Shown here: piece after piece, positions 42,234 to 50,157 of the stretch
How positions within the stretch are numbered: the first letter of the stretch is position 1
How the letters are laid out: each line of letters opens with the position of its first letter
Source: Arthrobacter silviterrae
GTDB taxonomy: Bacteria > Actinomycetota > Actinomycetes > Actinomycetales > Micrococcaceae
DNA: 64,000 nt
Direction of reading: 5' to 3'
Assembly (NCBI RefSeq): GCF_011045165.1
Contig: NZ_JAAKZI010000019.1
Span: 1 to 64,000, forward strand
Translations under genes and position numbers: made by a program
Notes under the pieces: generated by a model
The model's input: only the letters and a program-made list of their open reading frames with translations
Databases searched by the model: none
Told to the model about the DNA's origin: nothing

Positions 42234-43136
42234 TTAACTTTCGGCCTCCGGGCCGGGCGGGACGGGGTTGCCGAAGAGCGGTCCGCCTGCCGGCCCCGTT
42301 ATTGGTCCGGGCAAGGGCCTCTTCGCCTGGAAGCCGTCGCTGTGGGAGCGGTTCTTCAGGCCCTGCAGCACCCACGGCACAAAGTACTCCCGTGCCCAGA
42401 CCAGGTCCCCGGCCCGCGCCTCCCGCCAACTCCGCGCAGGCAGCGGCTTGGGTTGCTGGGGCACCATGGAATGGGGAACATTAAGCGTGTCCAGGACCAT
42501 GGCCGCCACGGCATGGTGGCCCATGGCTGAGGGGTGAAGCCGGTCCGGACTCCACATGCGCGGATCGTGGAGCTCGGTCATGGCCCAGAGGTCTGCGACC
42601 ACGGCGTCGTGGCGTTCGGCAATGCTGCGCACATTTTCATTGAAGATGGCAATCTTGGTCCGGAACTGGCCCATGACAGTGGACCTGCCCGAATCCGGCC
42701 CCACGAAAACCAGCACGGTGGCCCCGAGCGCACGCAGCTCCACCACGGCACCCTCGACGACGTCAGCCAGCTTGTCCGGGTCGGCACGGGGATGCAGGAG
42801 GTCGTTCCCGCCGGCCTGGATGGAAACCAGGTCGGGATGCAAGGCGATGGCGGGGGCCAGCTGGCGGTCAAACACCTGCCGGAGCAGCAGCCCGCGAACG
42901 GCCAGGTTGGCATAGGCAAAGTCTTCCCGGCTGGCACTAAGTTCCTCCGCGACCCTGTCCGCCCAGCCGCGAAAGCCGCCCGGGCTGCCTGGTTCCGGAT
43001 CGCCCAGGCCTTCCGTGAACGAATCCCCCAGGGCCACAAAGCGGTGCCACGGGTGCGGCCGCAGCCCGTTCGGGTGCGCTGTGGCGCCAAGGTGATCCCG
43101 ATCCCCGCCCATAACACCGCCGTCGTCGTAGCCCAT
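42234..43136 (-). CDS. SGNH/GDSL hydrolase
   Basis: A 300-residue SGNH-fold esterase. Block I is RFVALGDSFTEGLGDP with nucleophile S39; block II glycine in NLAVRG; block III is QAGGNDLL with the oxyanion Asn; block V is DRLHPS with the catalytic Asp and His. The first 30 residues and the last 80 are outside the core. There is no signal peptide, so it is probably cytoplasmic. The ATG at 43136 was chosen over longer frames that overlap the divergent SRPBCC gene. It precedes the DUF2236 gene by 15 bp. Confidence 0.9.
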   Translation of the reverse strand: MGYDDGGVMGGDRDHLGATAHPNGLRPHPWHRFVALGDSFTEGLGDPEPGSPGGFRGWADRVAEELSASREDFAYANLAVRGLLLRQVFDRQLAPAIALHPDLVSIQAGGNDLLHPRADPDKLADVVEGAVVELRALGATVLVFVGPDSGRSTVMGQFRTKIAIFNENVRSIAERHDAVVADLWAMTELHDPRMWSPDRLHPSAMGHHAVAAMVLDTLNVPHSMVPQQPKPLPARSWREARAGDLVWAREYFVPWVLQGLKNRSHSDGFQAKRPLPGPITGPAGGPLFGNPVPPGPEAES

Positions 43137-43242
43137 GGTCCCATCCTGCACCTTCCGGCGTCGAAGCAACACCGCAGGCCGGCTTTCAGGCACGCGGGGC
43201 GGCCATCTGTTGCACAGCGCGCACGGCGCATAGTATGGGCGC

Positions 43243-43704
43243 ATGTCATCATTCAACGTCACCCGCAGCGCACTCATCCAGGCGCCCGCCGAGGCCATCT
43301 ACCCGTTTGTCGAAAGCTTCCGCGAATGGGTCAAGTGGTCCCCCTGGGAGACCATCGACCCCTCGATGACGCGCACTTATGACGGGCCCGTCAAGGGCGT
43401 GGGCGCCAAGTACGCCTGGAAGGGCAAAGGCAAGGCCGGTGCCGGCACCATGGAAATCACCGACGCGTCGGAGCCCGCCAGCATTGCCATCCGGCTTGAG
43501 TTCACGAAGCCCATGAAGGCCCTGAACCCCATCACTTTCACCTTCGCCCCGGAAGGTTCCGGCACCCGGGTCACCTGGGCCATGGACGGGGAAAGCAAGG
43601 GGCTGAACAAGGTCTTCATGCTGTTCATGAACATGGACAAGCTGGTGGGTGGCGACTTTGAAAAGGGCCTGGCGAAACTGGCCACGGTGGTTGCCCAGGG
43701 GTAA
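43243..43704 (+). CDS. SRPBCC/polyketide-cyclase-like protein
   Basis: A 153-residue Bet v1-fold protein: IQAPAEAIYPFVESFREWVKWSPWE, KYAWKGKGKAGAGTMEITDASEP, and the helix LNKVFMLFMNMDKLVGGDFEKGLAKL. The ATG is preceded by TAGTAT at 43231-43236 with 6 nt between, so it is probably leaderless. It is divergent from the SGNH hydrolase gene and convergent with an AHSA1 gene. Ligand unknown. Confidence 0.88.
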   Translation: MSSFNVTRSALIQAPAEAIYPFVESFREWVKWSPWETIDPSMTRTYDGPVKGVGAKYAWKGKGKAGAGTMEITDASEPASIAIRLEFTKPMKALNPITFTFAPEGSGTRVTWAMDGESKGLNKVFMLFMNMDKLVGGDFEKGLAKLATVVAQG

Positions 43705-43709
43705 CCCAC

Positions 43710-44189
43710 CTACTTGCCGGTGAGAAGCTCCTCCAGGCGTTCGTAGCCTTCGGACATGCCCCGCTCCATTCCGGAGGCCACCATGCCGTCGCGGTCCTCC
43801 TGCGTCTGGAACGTGGTGTGGTTGACAATTCGGGTGCGCCCGCCCAGGTCCTCAAAGACCACTCGGTCCAGGCTGACGTGGCCGGGGAATCCGTCGTATT
43901 CAAACGTCTGCACAATGCCTGCATTGGGGGTCACGTCATGGAAGACGCCGCGGAACCCGTACGCGTTGCCGCTTGGATCCGTGTGGGTGTACGCCCAGGT
44001 TCCGCCAATGCGCGCATCCCAGGAAATGATCTCGATGGTCAGTTCCCGCGGCCCCATCCACTGGGCCACCAGGGCCGGGTCGGTGTAGGCGCGGAACACG
44101 TCCGCCACCGGGGCATCCACCTCACGGACGCTGTCCACGAAGGGCACGCCCGGCTCGGCGGTGACAACGAGGGTGTTTTGGCTAGTCAT
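43710..44189 (-). CDS. AHSA1-type SRPBCC protein coupled to ArsR
   Basis: A 159-residue SRPBCC protein of the AHSA1-like group (REVDAPVADVFRAYTDPALVAQWMGP at the start, GYERLEELL at the end). Its ATG (44189) overlaps the stop of the ArsR gene by 8 bases, the standard ArsR-AHSA1 operon of actinobacteria. It is convergent with the SRPBCC gene before it; only five bases separate their stops. Ligand unknown. Confidence 0.9.
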   Translation of the reverse strand: MTSQNTLVVTAEPGVPFVDSVREVDAPVADVFRAYTDPALVAQWMGPRELTIEIISWDARIGGTWAYTHTDPSGNAYGFRGVFHDVTPNAGIVQTFEYDGFPGHVSLDRVVFEDLGGRTRIVNHTTFQTQEDRDGMVASGMERGMSEGYERLEELLTGK

Positions 44190-44568
44190 CTTTCCCAACT
44201 TCTTTCCGTGTTTCCTTGTTTGGCGGCGGGGCAGTTCTCATGGCGGCCAGGACCCCATCCAGCGCCCTGAAGCGCGCCTCCGCAGCCAGGCGATAACCGT
44301 CGATCCAGAAGGTGAGCTCCTCAAGGGCGGCCGGTGCCAGGTGGCACGGGCGGCGCTGGCCGTCCCGGGTCCTGGTGATCAGGCCTGCCTTCTCCAGCAC
44401 CTGGATGTGCTTGGAAATGGCCTGTTTGCTCAGCTGGAACGGTTCGGCGAGCTCGTTCACCGTGGCCGAACTGCGTGAAAGCCGGGCCACCAGGCTGCGG
44501 CGGACGGGGTCGGCCAGGGCCAGGAAGGCCTTGTCCAGGCGGTCGTCGTAAGGTCCGGTGTCCTGCAT
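44182..44568 (-). CDS. ArsR-family regulator of the AHSA1 operon
   Basis: A 128-residue winged-helix repressor: LDKAFLALADPVRRSLVARLSRSSATVNELAEPFQLSKQAISKHIQVLEKAGLITRTRDGQRRP. The C-terminal extension of about 40 residues (LTFWIDGYRLAAEARFRALDG) is typical for regulators that precede AHSA1 genes. The ATG at 44568 is the best start; an in-frame TTG lies at 44589. A palindrome at 44601-44618 is the probable operator. Confidence 0.9.
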   Translation of the reverse strand: MQDTGPYDDRLDKAFLALADPVRRSLVARLSRSSATVNELAEPFQLSKQAISKHIQVLEKAGLITRTRDGQRRPCHLAPAALEELTFWIDGYRLAAEARFRALDGVLAAMRTAPPPNKETRKEVGKDD

Positions 44569-44600
44569 GTGTCCACTGCCTATAATCAACTAATTCGTTT

Positions 44601-44618
44601 ATCAACCAGTTGGTTGAT
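44601..44618. promoter_or_regulatory. Operator palindrome before the ArsR-AHSA1 operon
   Basis: ATCAACCAGTTGGTTGAT has exact 8-bp arms (ATCAACCA/TGGTTGAT) around GT. It lies 33 bp before the ArsR start codon, and further TTGAT half-sites follow toward the gene. It fits an autorepression site. Confidence 0.75.
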
Positions 44619-44681
44619 TCTTTAAAGCTAAACCCGCCGAAAAGCGTTGTCAACAACTTTTTTGTGCCGGCGCCGCCCGGC

Positions 44682-46049
44682 TTAGTGGTGGAAGGCGACA
44701 GCCCGCTTGGCGGCGCCGGAAAGCCTGTCCACGCACTTGCCCATATCGACCAGCAATGACTCCGCCAGGTCAAAGGTGAAGCCGTTGCGCACCACCACCC
44801 GCAGCACGTCCACATCCGCCATCCCCTCCGGCATGGGATAGGCAGGCACAATCCAGCCGAAGCTGCGCAGCTCGTGCGAGAGGTCGTACACGCTCCAGCC
44901 GTCCGGCGCGGTGAGCTTAAAGGCGAGGACGGGCAGTTCGTCCCCGCGGCTGAGGAGGGTGAACGGCCCCAGCCGCCCCACGCCGTCGGCAATGGCGCCG
45001 GCAATGTCGCGCGAGCGCTGCTGAATGCGCCGGTAGCCGTCAAAGCCGTACCGGACCAGCACGTAATATTGCGCGATGACCTGGGCTGCGGGACGGGAGA
45101 AGTTCAGCGCAAAGGTGGGCATGGACCCGCCCAGGTAGTCCACGCTGAAGATCAGGTCCTTGGGGAGGTCCTCGGTGCTGCGCCACAGCACCCAGCCCAC
45201 GCCCGGGTAGACCAGGCCGTACTTGTGGCCGGAGGAGTTGATGGACTTCACCCGGTCCAGGCGGAAGTCCCACACCAGCTCCGGGTCCAGGAACGGGGCA
45301 ACGAAGCCTCCGGATGCAGCGTCCACGTGCAGCGGCACGTCCAGCCCTGTCCTGGACTGCAGTTCGTCCAGGGCTGCGGCCATTTCAGCAACCGGCTCAT
45401 AGGAGCCGTCAAACGTGGAGCCCAGCACGGCCACCACGCCGATGGTGTTTTCATCACAGGCAGCGGCGGCCTGCGCGGCCGTCAGGTGGGTCGCCCCGTC
45501 AAGTGGGACCAGGCGCGCCTCCACGTCCCAGTAGCGGGCGAACTTCTCCCAGCAGACCTGCACATTGGCACCCATCACCAGGTTGGGCTTCGCCGTGTCC
45601 AGCCCGGCGGCCTCCCGGCGCGCCCGCCACCGCCACTTCAGCGCCATTCCGGCCAACATGGCGGCCTCCGAGGAGCCGGTGGTGGAGCACCCCACGGCGT
45701 CCGCTCCCCCGGTGGGCGCCGGCGCGTTCCACAGATTGGCCAGAATGTTCACGCACCGCCGCTCAATCTCGGCCGACTGCGGGTACTCGTCCTTGTCGAT
45801 GATGTTCTTTTCCAACGACTCCTGCATCAGTGCGGCGGCCTGCGGCTCCATCCAGGTGGTGACGAAGGTGGCCAGGTTTTGGCGGGCATTGCCGTCCAGC
45901 ATGAGCTCGTCCCGGACAAATCGCTGGGCGGCGTCTGCATCCTGGGTGCCGCGGGGCAGCCTGTGCTTGGGAATGGACCCCACGCCGCCGTCGAATGCCG
46001 GGTCCAAAACAATGGCGTCATGCTGGGGGTGGTGCTTGTGCAGGCTCAC
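44682..46049 (-). CDS. Glutamate decarboxylase
   Basis: A 455-residue PLP enzyme that converts glutamate to GABA and consumes a proton. Family elements are CSTTGSSEAAMLAGMALKWRW (PLP phosphate), HVDAASGGFVAPFL with the PLP-pyridine D243, and the PLP lysine K276 in SINSSGHKYGLVYPGVGWVLWR. Length matches GadB. The GTG start has GAGGAG 6 nt upstream. No GABA antiporter gene lies beside it, so it may serve GABA metabolism instead of, or in addition to, acid resistance. Confidence 0.95.
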   Translation of the reverse strand: MSLHKHHPQHDAIVLDPAFDGGVGSIPKHRLPRGTQDADAAQRFVRDELMLDGNARQNLATFVTTWMEPQAAALMQESLEKNIIDKDEYPQSAEIERRCVNILANLWNAPAPTGGADAVGCSTTGSSEAAMLAGMALKWRWRARREAAGLDTAKPNLVMGANVQVCWEKFARYWDVEARLVPLDGATHLTAAQAAAACDENTIGVVAVLGSTFDGSYEPVAEMAAALDELQSRTGLDVPLHVDAASGGFVAPFLDPELVWDFRLDRVKSINSSGHKYGLVYPGVGWVLWRSTEDLPKDLIFSVDYLGGSMPTFALNFSRPAAQVIAQYYVLVRYGFDGYRRIQQRSRDIAGAIADGVGRLGPFTLLSRGDELPVLAFKLTAPDGWSVYDLSHELRSFGWIVPAYPMPEGMADVDVLRVVVRNGFTFDLAESLLVDMGKCVDRLSGAAKRAVAFHH

Positions 46050-46162
46050 GGATGGCTCCTCATTGTGTGTCGGTCGGTCCCTCCCGAGGCTAGCCAGAAT
46101 TCCCGTGCTTTGAAAGGACCGCCGCAGACGTCACCCCTGCCAACGACGCCGGCACCAGGCCC

Positions 46163-46223
46163 TTGCTTGCCGGGCTTGAGCCCTGGTGGGCCTTTGCTTG
46201 CCGGGCTTCAGCCCTGGTGGGCC
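46163..46223. repeat. Tandem repeat at the 3' end of the universal stress gene
   Basis: The 30-base unit at 46163-46192 recurs directly at 46193-46223 with one substitution (GGGCTTGAGCCC versus GGGCTTCAGCCC) and one added T. The second copy covers the last codons and stop of the universal stress gene; the first lies beyond. It is a recent tandem duplication and each copy contains the short dyad GGGCTTGAGCCC or a near version, so it may also help transcription end. Confidence 0.75.
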
Positions 46224-46708
46224 GCCTTGACCCCGGTTCGCGGCACCACCACCACGGGGACGTGCTGGGTGGTGAACAGTTTCCGCGCCACGGAGCCGCC
46301 GACGAGCTCGCTGACGCCGGCTGCCACGCCGGGCCTGCGCGTCCCGACAACTATTGCCGATGCGGACATGGCCGCAGCCAGGCGGCCCAGTGCCATGGCG
46401 GGGTCACCGCCCAGTGTGCGGAAGGAATACTCCACGCCGCACGCACCGGCCGCGCGGCGGAGCAGGGCCTCGAGTTCATGGGCTGCCTGAAGCGCGTCGT
46501 CCTCCGGGTCAAGGGCGGGGTCCAGCGACTTGCCGTCGACATTTCCGTCCGGGTCCCACTCAATGAGGTAGCTGGCCGGGTCAACGTAGGCGCCGGCCAG
46601 CCGGACCCCTGTTGCCGCAGCCAGTTCGGCGGCACACAGCAGGACGGCCGGGTCCTGGGCCGGCAGCAGCCCAACAATCACGGCGCCTATGCCGAATCGG
46701 GATTCCAT
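46208..46708 (-). CDS. Universal stress protein (UspA family)
   Basis: A 166-residue single-domain UspA protein. The start (SRFGIGAVIVGLLPAQDPAVLLCAAELAA) and the nucleotide-binding end (AIVVGTRRPGVAAGVSELVGGSVARKLFTTQHVPVVVVP) fit the ATP-binding subgroup with G-x2-G-x9-G-S pattern (here G-G-S). It lies between glutamate decarboxylase and a flavoprotein on the same strand. A role in dormancy or stress is usual for the family. Confidence 0.88.
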   Translation of the reverse strand: MESRFGIGAVIVGLLPAQDPAVLLCAAELAAATGVRLAGAYVDPASYLIEWDPDGNVDGKSLDPALDPEDDALQAAHELEALLRRAAGACGVEYSFRTLGGDPAMALGRLAAAMSASAIVVGTRRPGVAAGVSELVGGSVARKLFTTQHVPVVVVPRTGVKAAHQG

Positions 46709-46774
46709 TGCCCCCTGCTTCCGTCCATGCCAGTTGCCTGGGATGACCCCATTATCGTCCCGACGGGGGCAACT

Positions 46775-47836
46775 TCACACGGCCTGCTGTGCAGCGGCAA
46801 CCCGTCCGGCCACATGCCTGGCGTCCCGCCCCACCCCGCCCAACAGTGGGGACGTCAGCCCAAACTGGAACGGCAACCCCACAAAGAACAGCCCGGGCAG
46901 CCCGGCCGCCGCACCCCTGTCCGTCAGCGGCCAGCCGTTCCCGTCGCGTTCCAAGCCGGCAATCCAGGCATAGTCCGGCCTGAAACCGGTGGCCCAAACA
47001 ACCGTTGAGATGGCCGGGGCGGGCCGCCCCGCGAAGGAAGGCAGGCCACGGTCGGTGACGGCCTCAAGGCGTGGCAGGAGAACGACGCCGGCGTGTTCGG
47101 CATCCGCCGTCGACACCGAGATCAGCGGGGCGCCATGGGCCACCACCTTGGGTGCCAGCTTCCTGCCCAGCGGCGTACGCCGGGTCAGTGCGCGGTGAAT
47201 GAACTGCCAGTAGAGGGCCCCAGCGTACTTAAGCAGGGGATCGGGAACGTGGACTGGCGCCTTTCCGGCCAGCCACACCTCACGCGTTTCGGCCAGCTCA
47301 ATGGCAATTTGCACGCCGGAGGTGCCGCTGCCGACCACCAGGACGCCACCGTGGGGAACTGAGCCGGGGTTGCGGTAGTCCGAGCTGTGGAGCTGGCGCA
47401 GCCCGGGGGCCAGCTCCCGTGACAGCTCCGGAATCCGCGGCACGGAAGTGGCGCCGGTGGCAACCACCACCCGTGCAGCAGACCGGGTTCCCCTGGAGGT
47501 GTCAAGCTCAAACCCACTGCCCGAGCGGCGAAGGGCGGTCACCGTTACGCCCGGTGTGACCGGCAGTTCTGCGGCATAGTCGTGCAGGTATGCCACCGTC
47601 TGGTCCCTGGCGGGGAAACTCCCCCGCGGCGCCGGAAACCGTCGGCCGGGCAGGCTGCAGTGCTGGGCAGGCGTGAACAGTTGCAGCGAATCCCAGCGGT
47701 GCCGCCAGGATTCCCCCGGCACGCCCCTTTCCAGCACTTCGCAGTCCACTCCCAGCCGGGCCAGGTGGAACGCCGTGGCCAGCCCCGCCTGCCCCGCCCC
47801 GATGACAATGGTCCCGCCTGTGTCCCGTGCAGCCAT
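46775..47836 (-). CDS. FAD/NAD(P)-binding flavoprotein (monooxygenase-like)
   Basis: A 353-residue flavoprotein. The FAD Rossmann motif is TIVIGAGQAGLATAFHLARLGVDCEVLERG (about 9-38), a second dinucleotide motif is GVLVVGSGTSGVQIAIELAE (about 164-183), and ATGFRPDYAWIAGL closes the FAD site. It resembles small FMO-like or thioredoxin-reductase-like oxidoreductases. AGGAGG lies 7 nt before the ATG. It is divergent from a TetR regulator across an operator-like palindrome, which likely controls it. Confidence 0.88.
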   Translation of the reverse strand: MAARDTGGTIVIGAGQAGLATAFHLARLGVDCEVLERGVPGESWRHRWDSLQLFTPAQHCSLPGRRFPAPRGSFPARDQTVAYLHDYAAELPVTPGVTVTALRRSGSGFELDTSRGTRSAARVVVATGATSVPRIPELSRELAPGLRQLHSSDYRNPGSVPHGGVLVVGSGTSGVQIAIELAETREVWLAGKAPVHVPDPLLKYAGALYWQFIHRALTRRTPLGRKLAPKVVAHGAPLISVSTADAEHAGVVLLPRLEAVTDRGLPSFAGRPAPAISTVVWATGFRPDYAWIAGLERDGNGWPLTDRGAAAGLPGLFFVGLPFQFGLTSPLLGGVGRDARHVAGRVAAAQQAV

Positions 47837-47874
47837 GATGCGCCTCCTGCGACTCCGTGGCCCTGTGATTTCAT

Positions 47875-47909
47875 TAGAATACGCTTCCAGTGAGTGGAAT
47901 GCTATTCTA
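47875..47909. promoter_or_regulatory. TetR operator between divergent flavoprotein and TetR genes
   Basis: Arms TAGAATACGCTTCCA (47875-47889) and TGGAATGCTATTCTA (47895-47909) pair at 12 of 15 positions around a 5-bp centre. TATTCT within the right arm (47903-47908) is also the -10 of the leaderless TetR gene, so binding would shut off its own promoter. Confidence 0.75.
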
Positions 47910-47914
47910 GATTC

Positions 47915-48550
47915 ATGATTGGCACAGCAGGATCATCCGGCCGCGCGGGGCGGCGGGAGTTGCAGGCGGCACAAACCCGCCTCGACATTGTCCGGGCGGC
48001 TGGCGAACTGTTCCTGACCCAGGGCTATGTGTCCACCACCATCGGGGGCATCGCGGCGGCCGCGGGCGTGGCGGTCCAGACCATCTACAATTCCGTCGGG
48101 AACAAACCTGCCCTCCTTTCGGCCGTCCTCGATGCCGCCGTCGCCGGCCCCAACGCCCCGGCAACCGTGCCTGAATTCATGCGTGAACGCACCTCCCGGG
48201 CCGCCGACTTCCCTGCCTTGGCGGGCGTGCTGGCCGACTGGTTTGCCGAGGGGCTGCCCCGCAGCGGCGCCGTTTTCACGGCCATTGCCCAGGCGGCCGC
48301 CGTCGACCCCGCCGTCGCGCAGCTGCGTGATGCCCGGGCCAGGCAGCGCATGGAGCACTACCGCGAGGCGGCCGCCGCCGTCCGGGAGCGCGGCGGGCTG
48401 ACCGGCGGCATGGGCGACGGCGACGCTGCCGCCATCATCTTCACCATCGGGCACCCGGACACCTATGCTTCCCTGAGGGGCACCTTCGGCTGGTCGGGCA
48501 CGCGGTACCGGCAATGGGTTTACGACTCGCTGCTCAAGGCGCTGGCGTAG
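47915..48550 (+). CDS. TetR-family transcriptional regulator
   Basis: A 211-residue TetR repressor. The N-terminal HTH is RLDIVRAAGELFLTQGYVSTTIGGIAAAAGVAVQTIYNSVGNKPALL (about residues 22-68); the rest is the ligand domain. I start it at ATG 47915, which is 6 nt after TATTCT; an ATG at 47894 would lie inside the operator. It probably controls itself and the divergent flavoprotein. Its 3' end overlaps the methyltransferase gene by 17 bp. Inducer unknown. Confidence 0.9.
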   Translation: MIGTAGSSGRAGRRELQAAQTRLDIVRAAGELFLTQGYVSTTIGGIAAAAGVAVQTIYNSVGNKPALLSAVLDAAVAGPNAPATVPEFMRERTSRAADFPALAGVLADWFAEGLPRSGAVFTAIAQAAAVDPAVAQLRDARARQRMEHYREAAAAVRERGGLTGGMGDGDAAAIIFTIGHPDTYASLRGTFGWSGTRYRQWVYDSLLKALA

Positions 48551-49352
48551 CTGCCCGACCACCGCGCAGCTGTCCCGCCACCACCGTGCCATCCACCTCG
48601 CCACTGTGCCCCGCAGTGGCCGAAAAGCCGCCGTGTTCCAAGATCACCAGGGTCCGGGAGGCCTGCCTGGCACTGGTCTCCAGCAGGAGCCAGCCGCCGG
48701 GCCGCAGCCACCCGGGAGCCTCCGCCGCGATGCGCCGGTGCAGCGCCAGGCCGTCCGGCCCGCCGCTGAGGGCCGCCCCGGGTTCATGAAGCCTGGCTTC
48801 CGGGGGCATGAAGGCAATGTCGTCTTCCGGCACGTAGGGGGCATTGGCAACAATGGCCGTGAAGGAGTGGCGGAAGTCCTCCGGAAGCGGAGAAAACAGG
48901 TCCCCGCACTGGACGCGTCCGCCGTAGGGGGCAAGGTTTTCCACGGCACAGGCCGCCGCGGCGGGGTCAATGTCCGCGGCGTGGACGCCGACGCCGGGCA
49001 GGGCGGCGGCCAGCGCCGCGCCCACGGCACCGCTGCCGCAGCACAGGTCAAGGAAACAACCGGCCGGCGCCGTCCGAAGCACTTCCAACGCCCGTGCCAC
49101 CAGGAATTCTGTCCTTCGACGCGGCACAAACACCCCCGGCGCCACCTTGATGCGCAGCCCGCAAAACCCGGCCCAGCCCACAATGTGCTCCAGCGGGTCC
49201 CCGGCCACACGGCGGCGGAGCAAGCCTGCCAGGATGGTGGAATCCCCGGCTGCCTCCAGGAGGATGCCGGCTTCCTCCTCGGCATAGACGCATCCGGCTG
49301 CGCGCAGCTGCGCCACCACTTCCTCGACCAACTCCACGCCAATGGGCTCCAT
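48534..49352 (-). CDS. HemK-like protein (glutamine-N5) methyltransferase homologue
   Basis: A 272-residue SAM-dependent methyltransferase similar to HemK/PrmC and annotated in many actinobacteria as a putative N5-glutamine methyltransferase of unknown target. The SAM motif is FLDLCCGSGAVGAALAAALPG and the catalytic motif is NAPYVP in place of NPPYVP. The N-terminal helical domain is present (EEVVAQLRAAGCVYAEEEAGILLEAA). ATG 49352 was chosen; GTG 49361 is also possible. True PrmC is usually encoded beside prfA, so this is likely a paralogue. Confidence 0.85.
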   Translation of the reverse strand: MEPIGVELVEEVVAQLRAAGCVYAEEEAGILLEAAGDSTILAGLLRRRVAGDPLEHIVGWAGFCGLRIKVAPGVFVPRRRTEFLVARALEVLRTAPAGCFLDLCCGSGAVGAALAAALPGVGVHAADIDPAAAACAVENLAPYGGRVQCGDLFSPLPEDFRHSFTAIVANAPYVPEDDIAFMPPEARLHEPGAALSGGPDGLALHRRIAAEAPGWLRPGGWLLLETSARQASRTLVILEHGGFSATAGHSGEVDGTVVAGQLRGGRAATPAP

Positions 49353-49458
49353 GGAATACACATGCTAGACCCCTTCCCGCGGGGGAAGCCCGGCACGGCG
49401 CGCCGCCGTCGTCCATCAGCCGGAGCGCTCCCCGGCCGGCGGCGGTTAAGCTGTCCCC

Positions 49459-50157
49459 ATGACCGACCGCGCCGCCACCCCAAACACCGCCTTCCTCGAT
49501 TCCCTTCGACCCGCCCTTGAGGGGCTTGCCGTGCCGGGGAAGGCAGCGGGCATGGCGGCCTACATGAAGTCGGCAATGCCGTTCCTGGGCGTGCCGTCCC
49601 CCGTGGTGCGCCAGGCCGTGCGCGCCCTGGCCCGCAAGCACGGATTCACGGGTCCGCCAGAACTGCTGGCCACGGCGCAGGCACTATGGGCCGGGGCGGA
49701 ATTCCGGGAGGAGCGCTACGCGGCCATCATGCTCACGGACTCGCGCACGGCCCGGGGCGAGCTGGGCTTCCTGCCGTTTTACACCGCCGTCATTGGCCAG
49801 GGGCAGTGGTGGGACTACGTGGATTCCGTGGCGCCCAGGCTCACCGGGCTGCTGTTGGCCGAACGGGCGGCCATGGACCCGCTGCTGCGGGAGTGGAGCG
49901 GGCATGCGAATTTTTGGTTCCGCCGGGCAGCCATCATTTCCCAGCTGCCCGCCAAGTCGGCAACGGACACGGACCTGCTGCACGATGTCCTGGTGCCCAA
50001 CCTGGCGGAGCAGGAGTTCTTCATCCGGAAAGCGGTTGGCTGGGCCCTGCGGCAGTACGCACGAACCGATCCGGACTGGGTGCTGGATTTCGTGGGCCGG
50101 TACGGCGCCCGGCTCAGCCCGCTGTCACGGCGCGAGGCGCTCAAGCACCTGGGTTGA
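49459..50157 (+). CDS. DNA alkylation repair protein (AlkD-like)
   Basis: A 232-residue HEAT-repeat glycosylase-type protein. The sequence KSAMPFLGVPSPVVRQAVRALARKHG and the core WDYVDSVAPRLTGLLL, WSGHANFWFRRAAIISQ and FIRKAVGWALRQYARTDPDWVLDFV match the AlkC/AlkD family that removes bulky or 3-/7-methyl purines. It is leaderless by pattern (TAAGCT at 49447-49452, 6 nt gap). Its last 17 bases overlap the convergent MptB gene. Confidence 0.9.
   Translation: MTDRAATPNTAFLDSLRPALEGLAVPGKAAGMAAYMKSAMPFLGVPSPVVRQAVRALARKHGFTGPPELLATAQALWAGAEFREERYAAIMLTDSRTARGELGFLPFYTAVIGQGQWWDYVDSVAPRLTGLLLAERAAMDPLLREWSGHANFWFRRAAIISQLPAKSATDTDLLHDVLVPNLAEQEFFIRKAVGWALRQYARTDPDWVLDFVGRYGARLSPLSRREALKHLG

Noticed and set aside
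44682..46708. Acid-resistance island (gad system)
   Set aside because: Only the decarboxylase is found; no GABA antiporter or acid-response regulator lies nearby, so a full system is not supported here.
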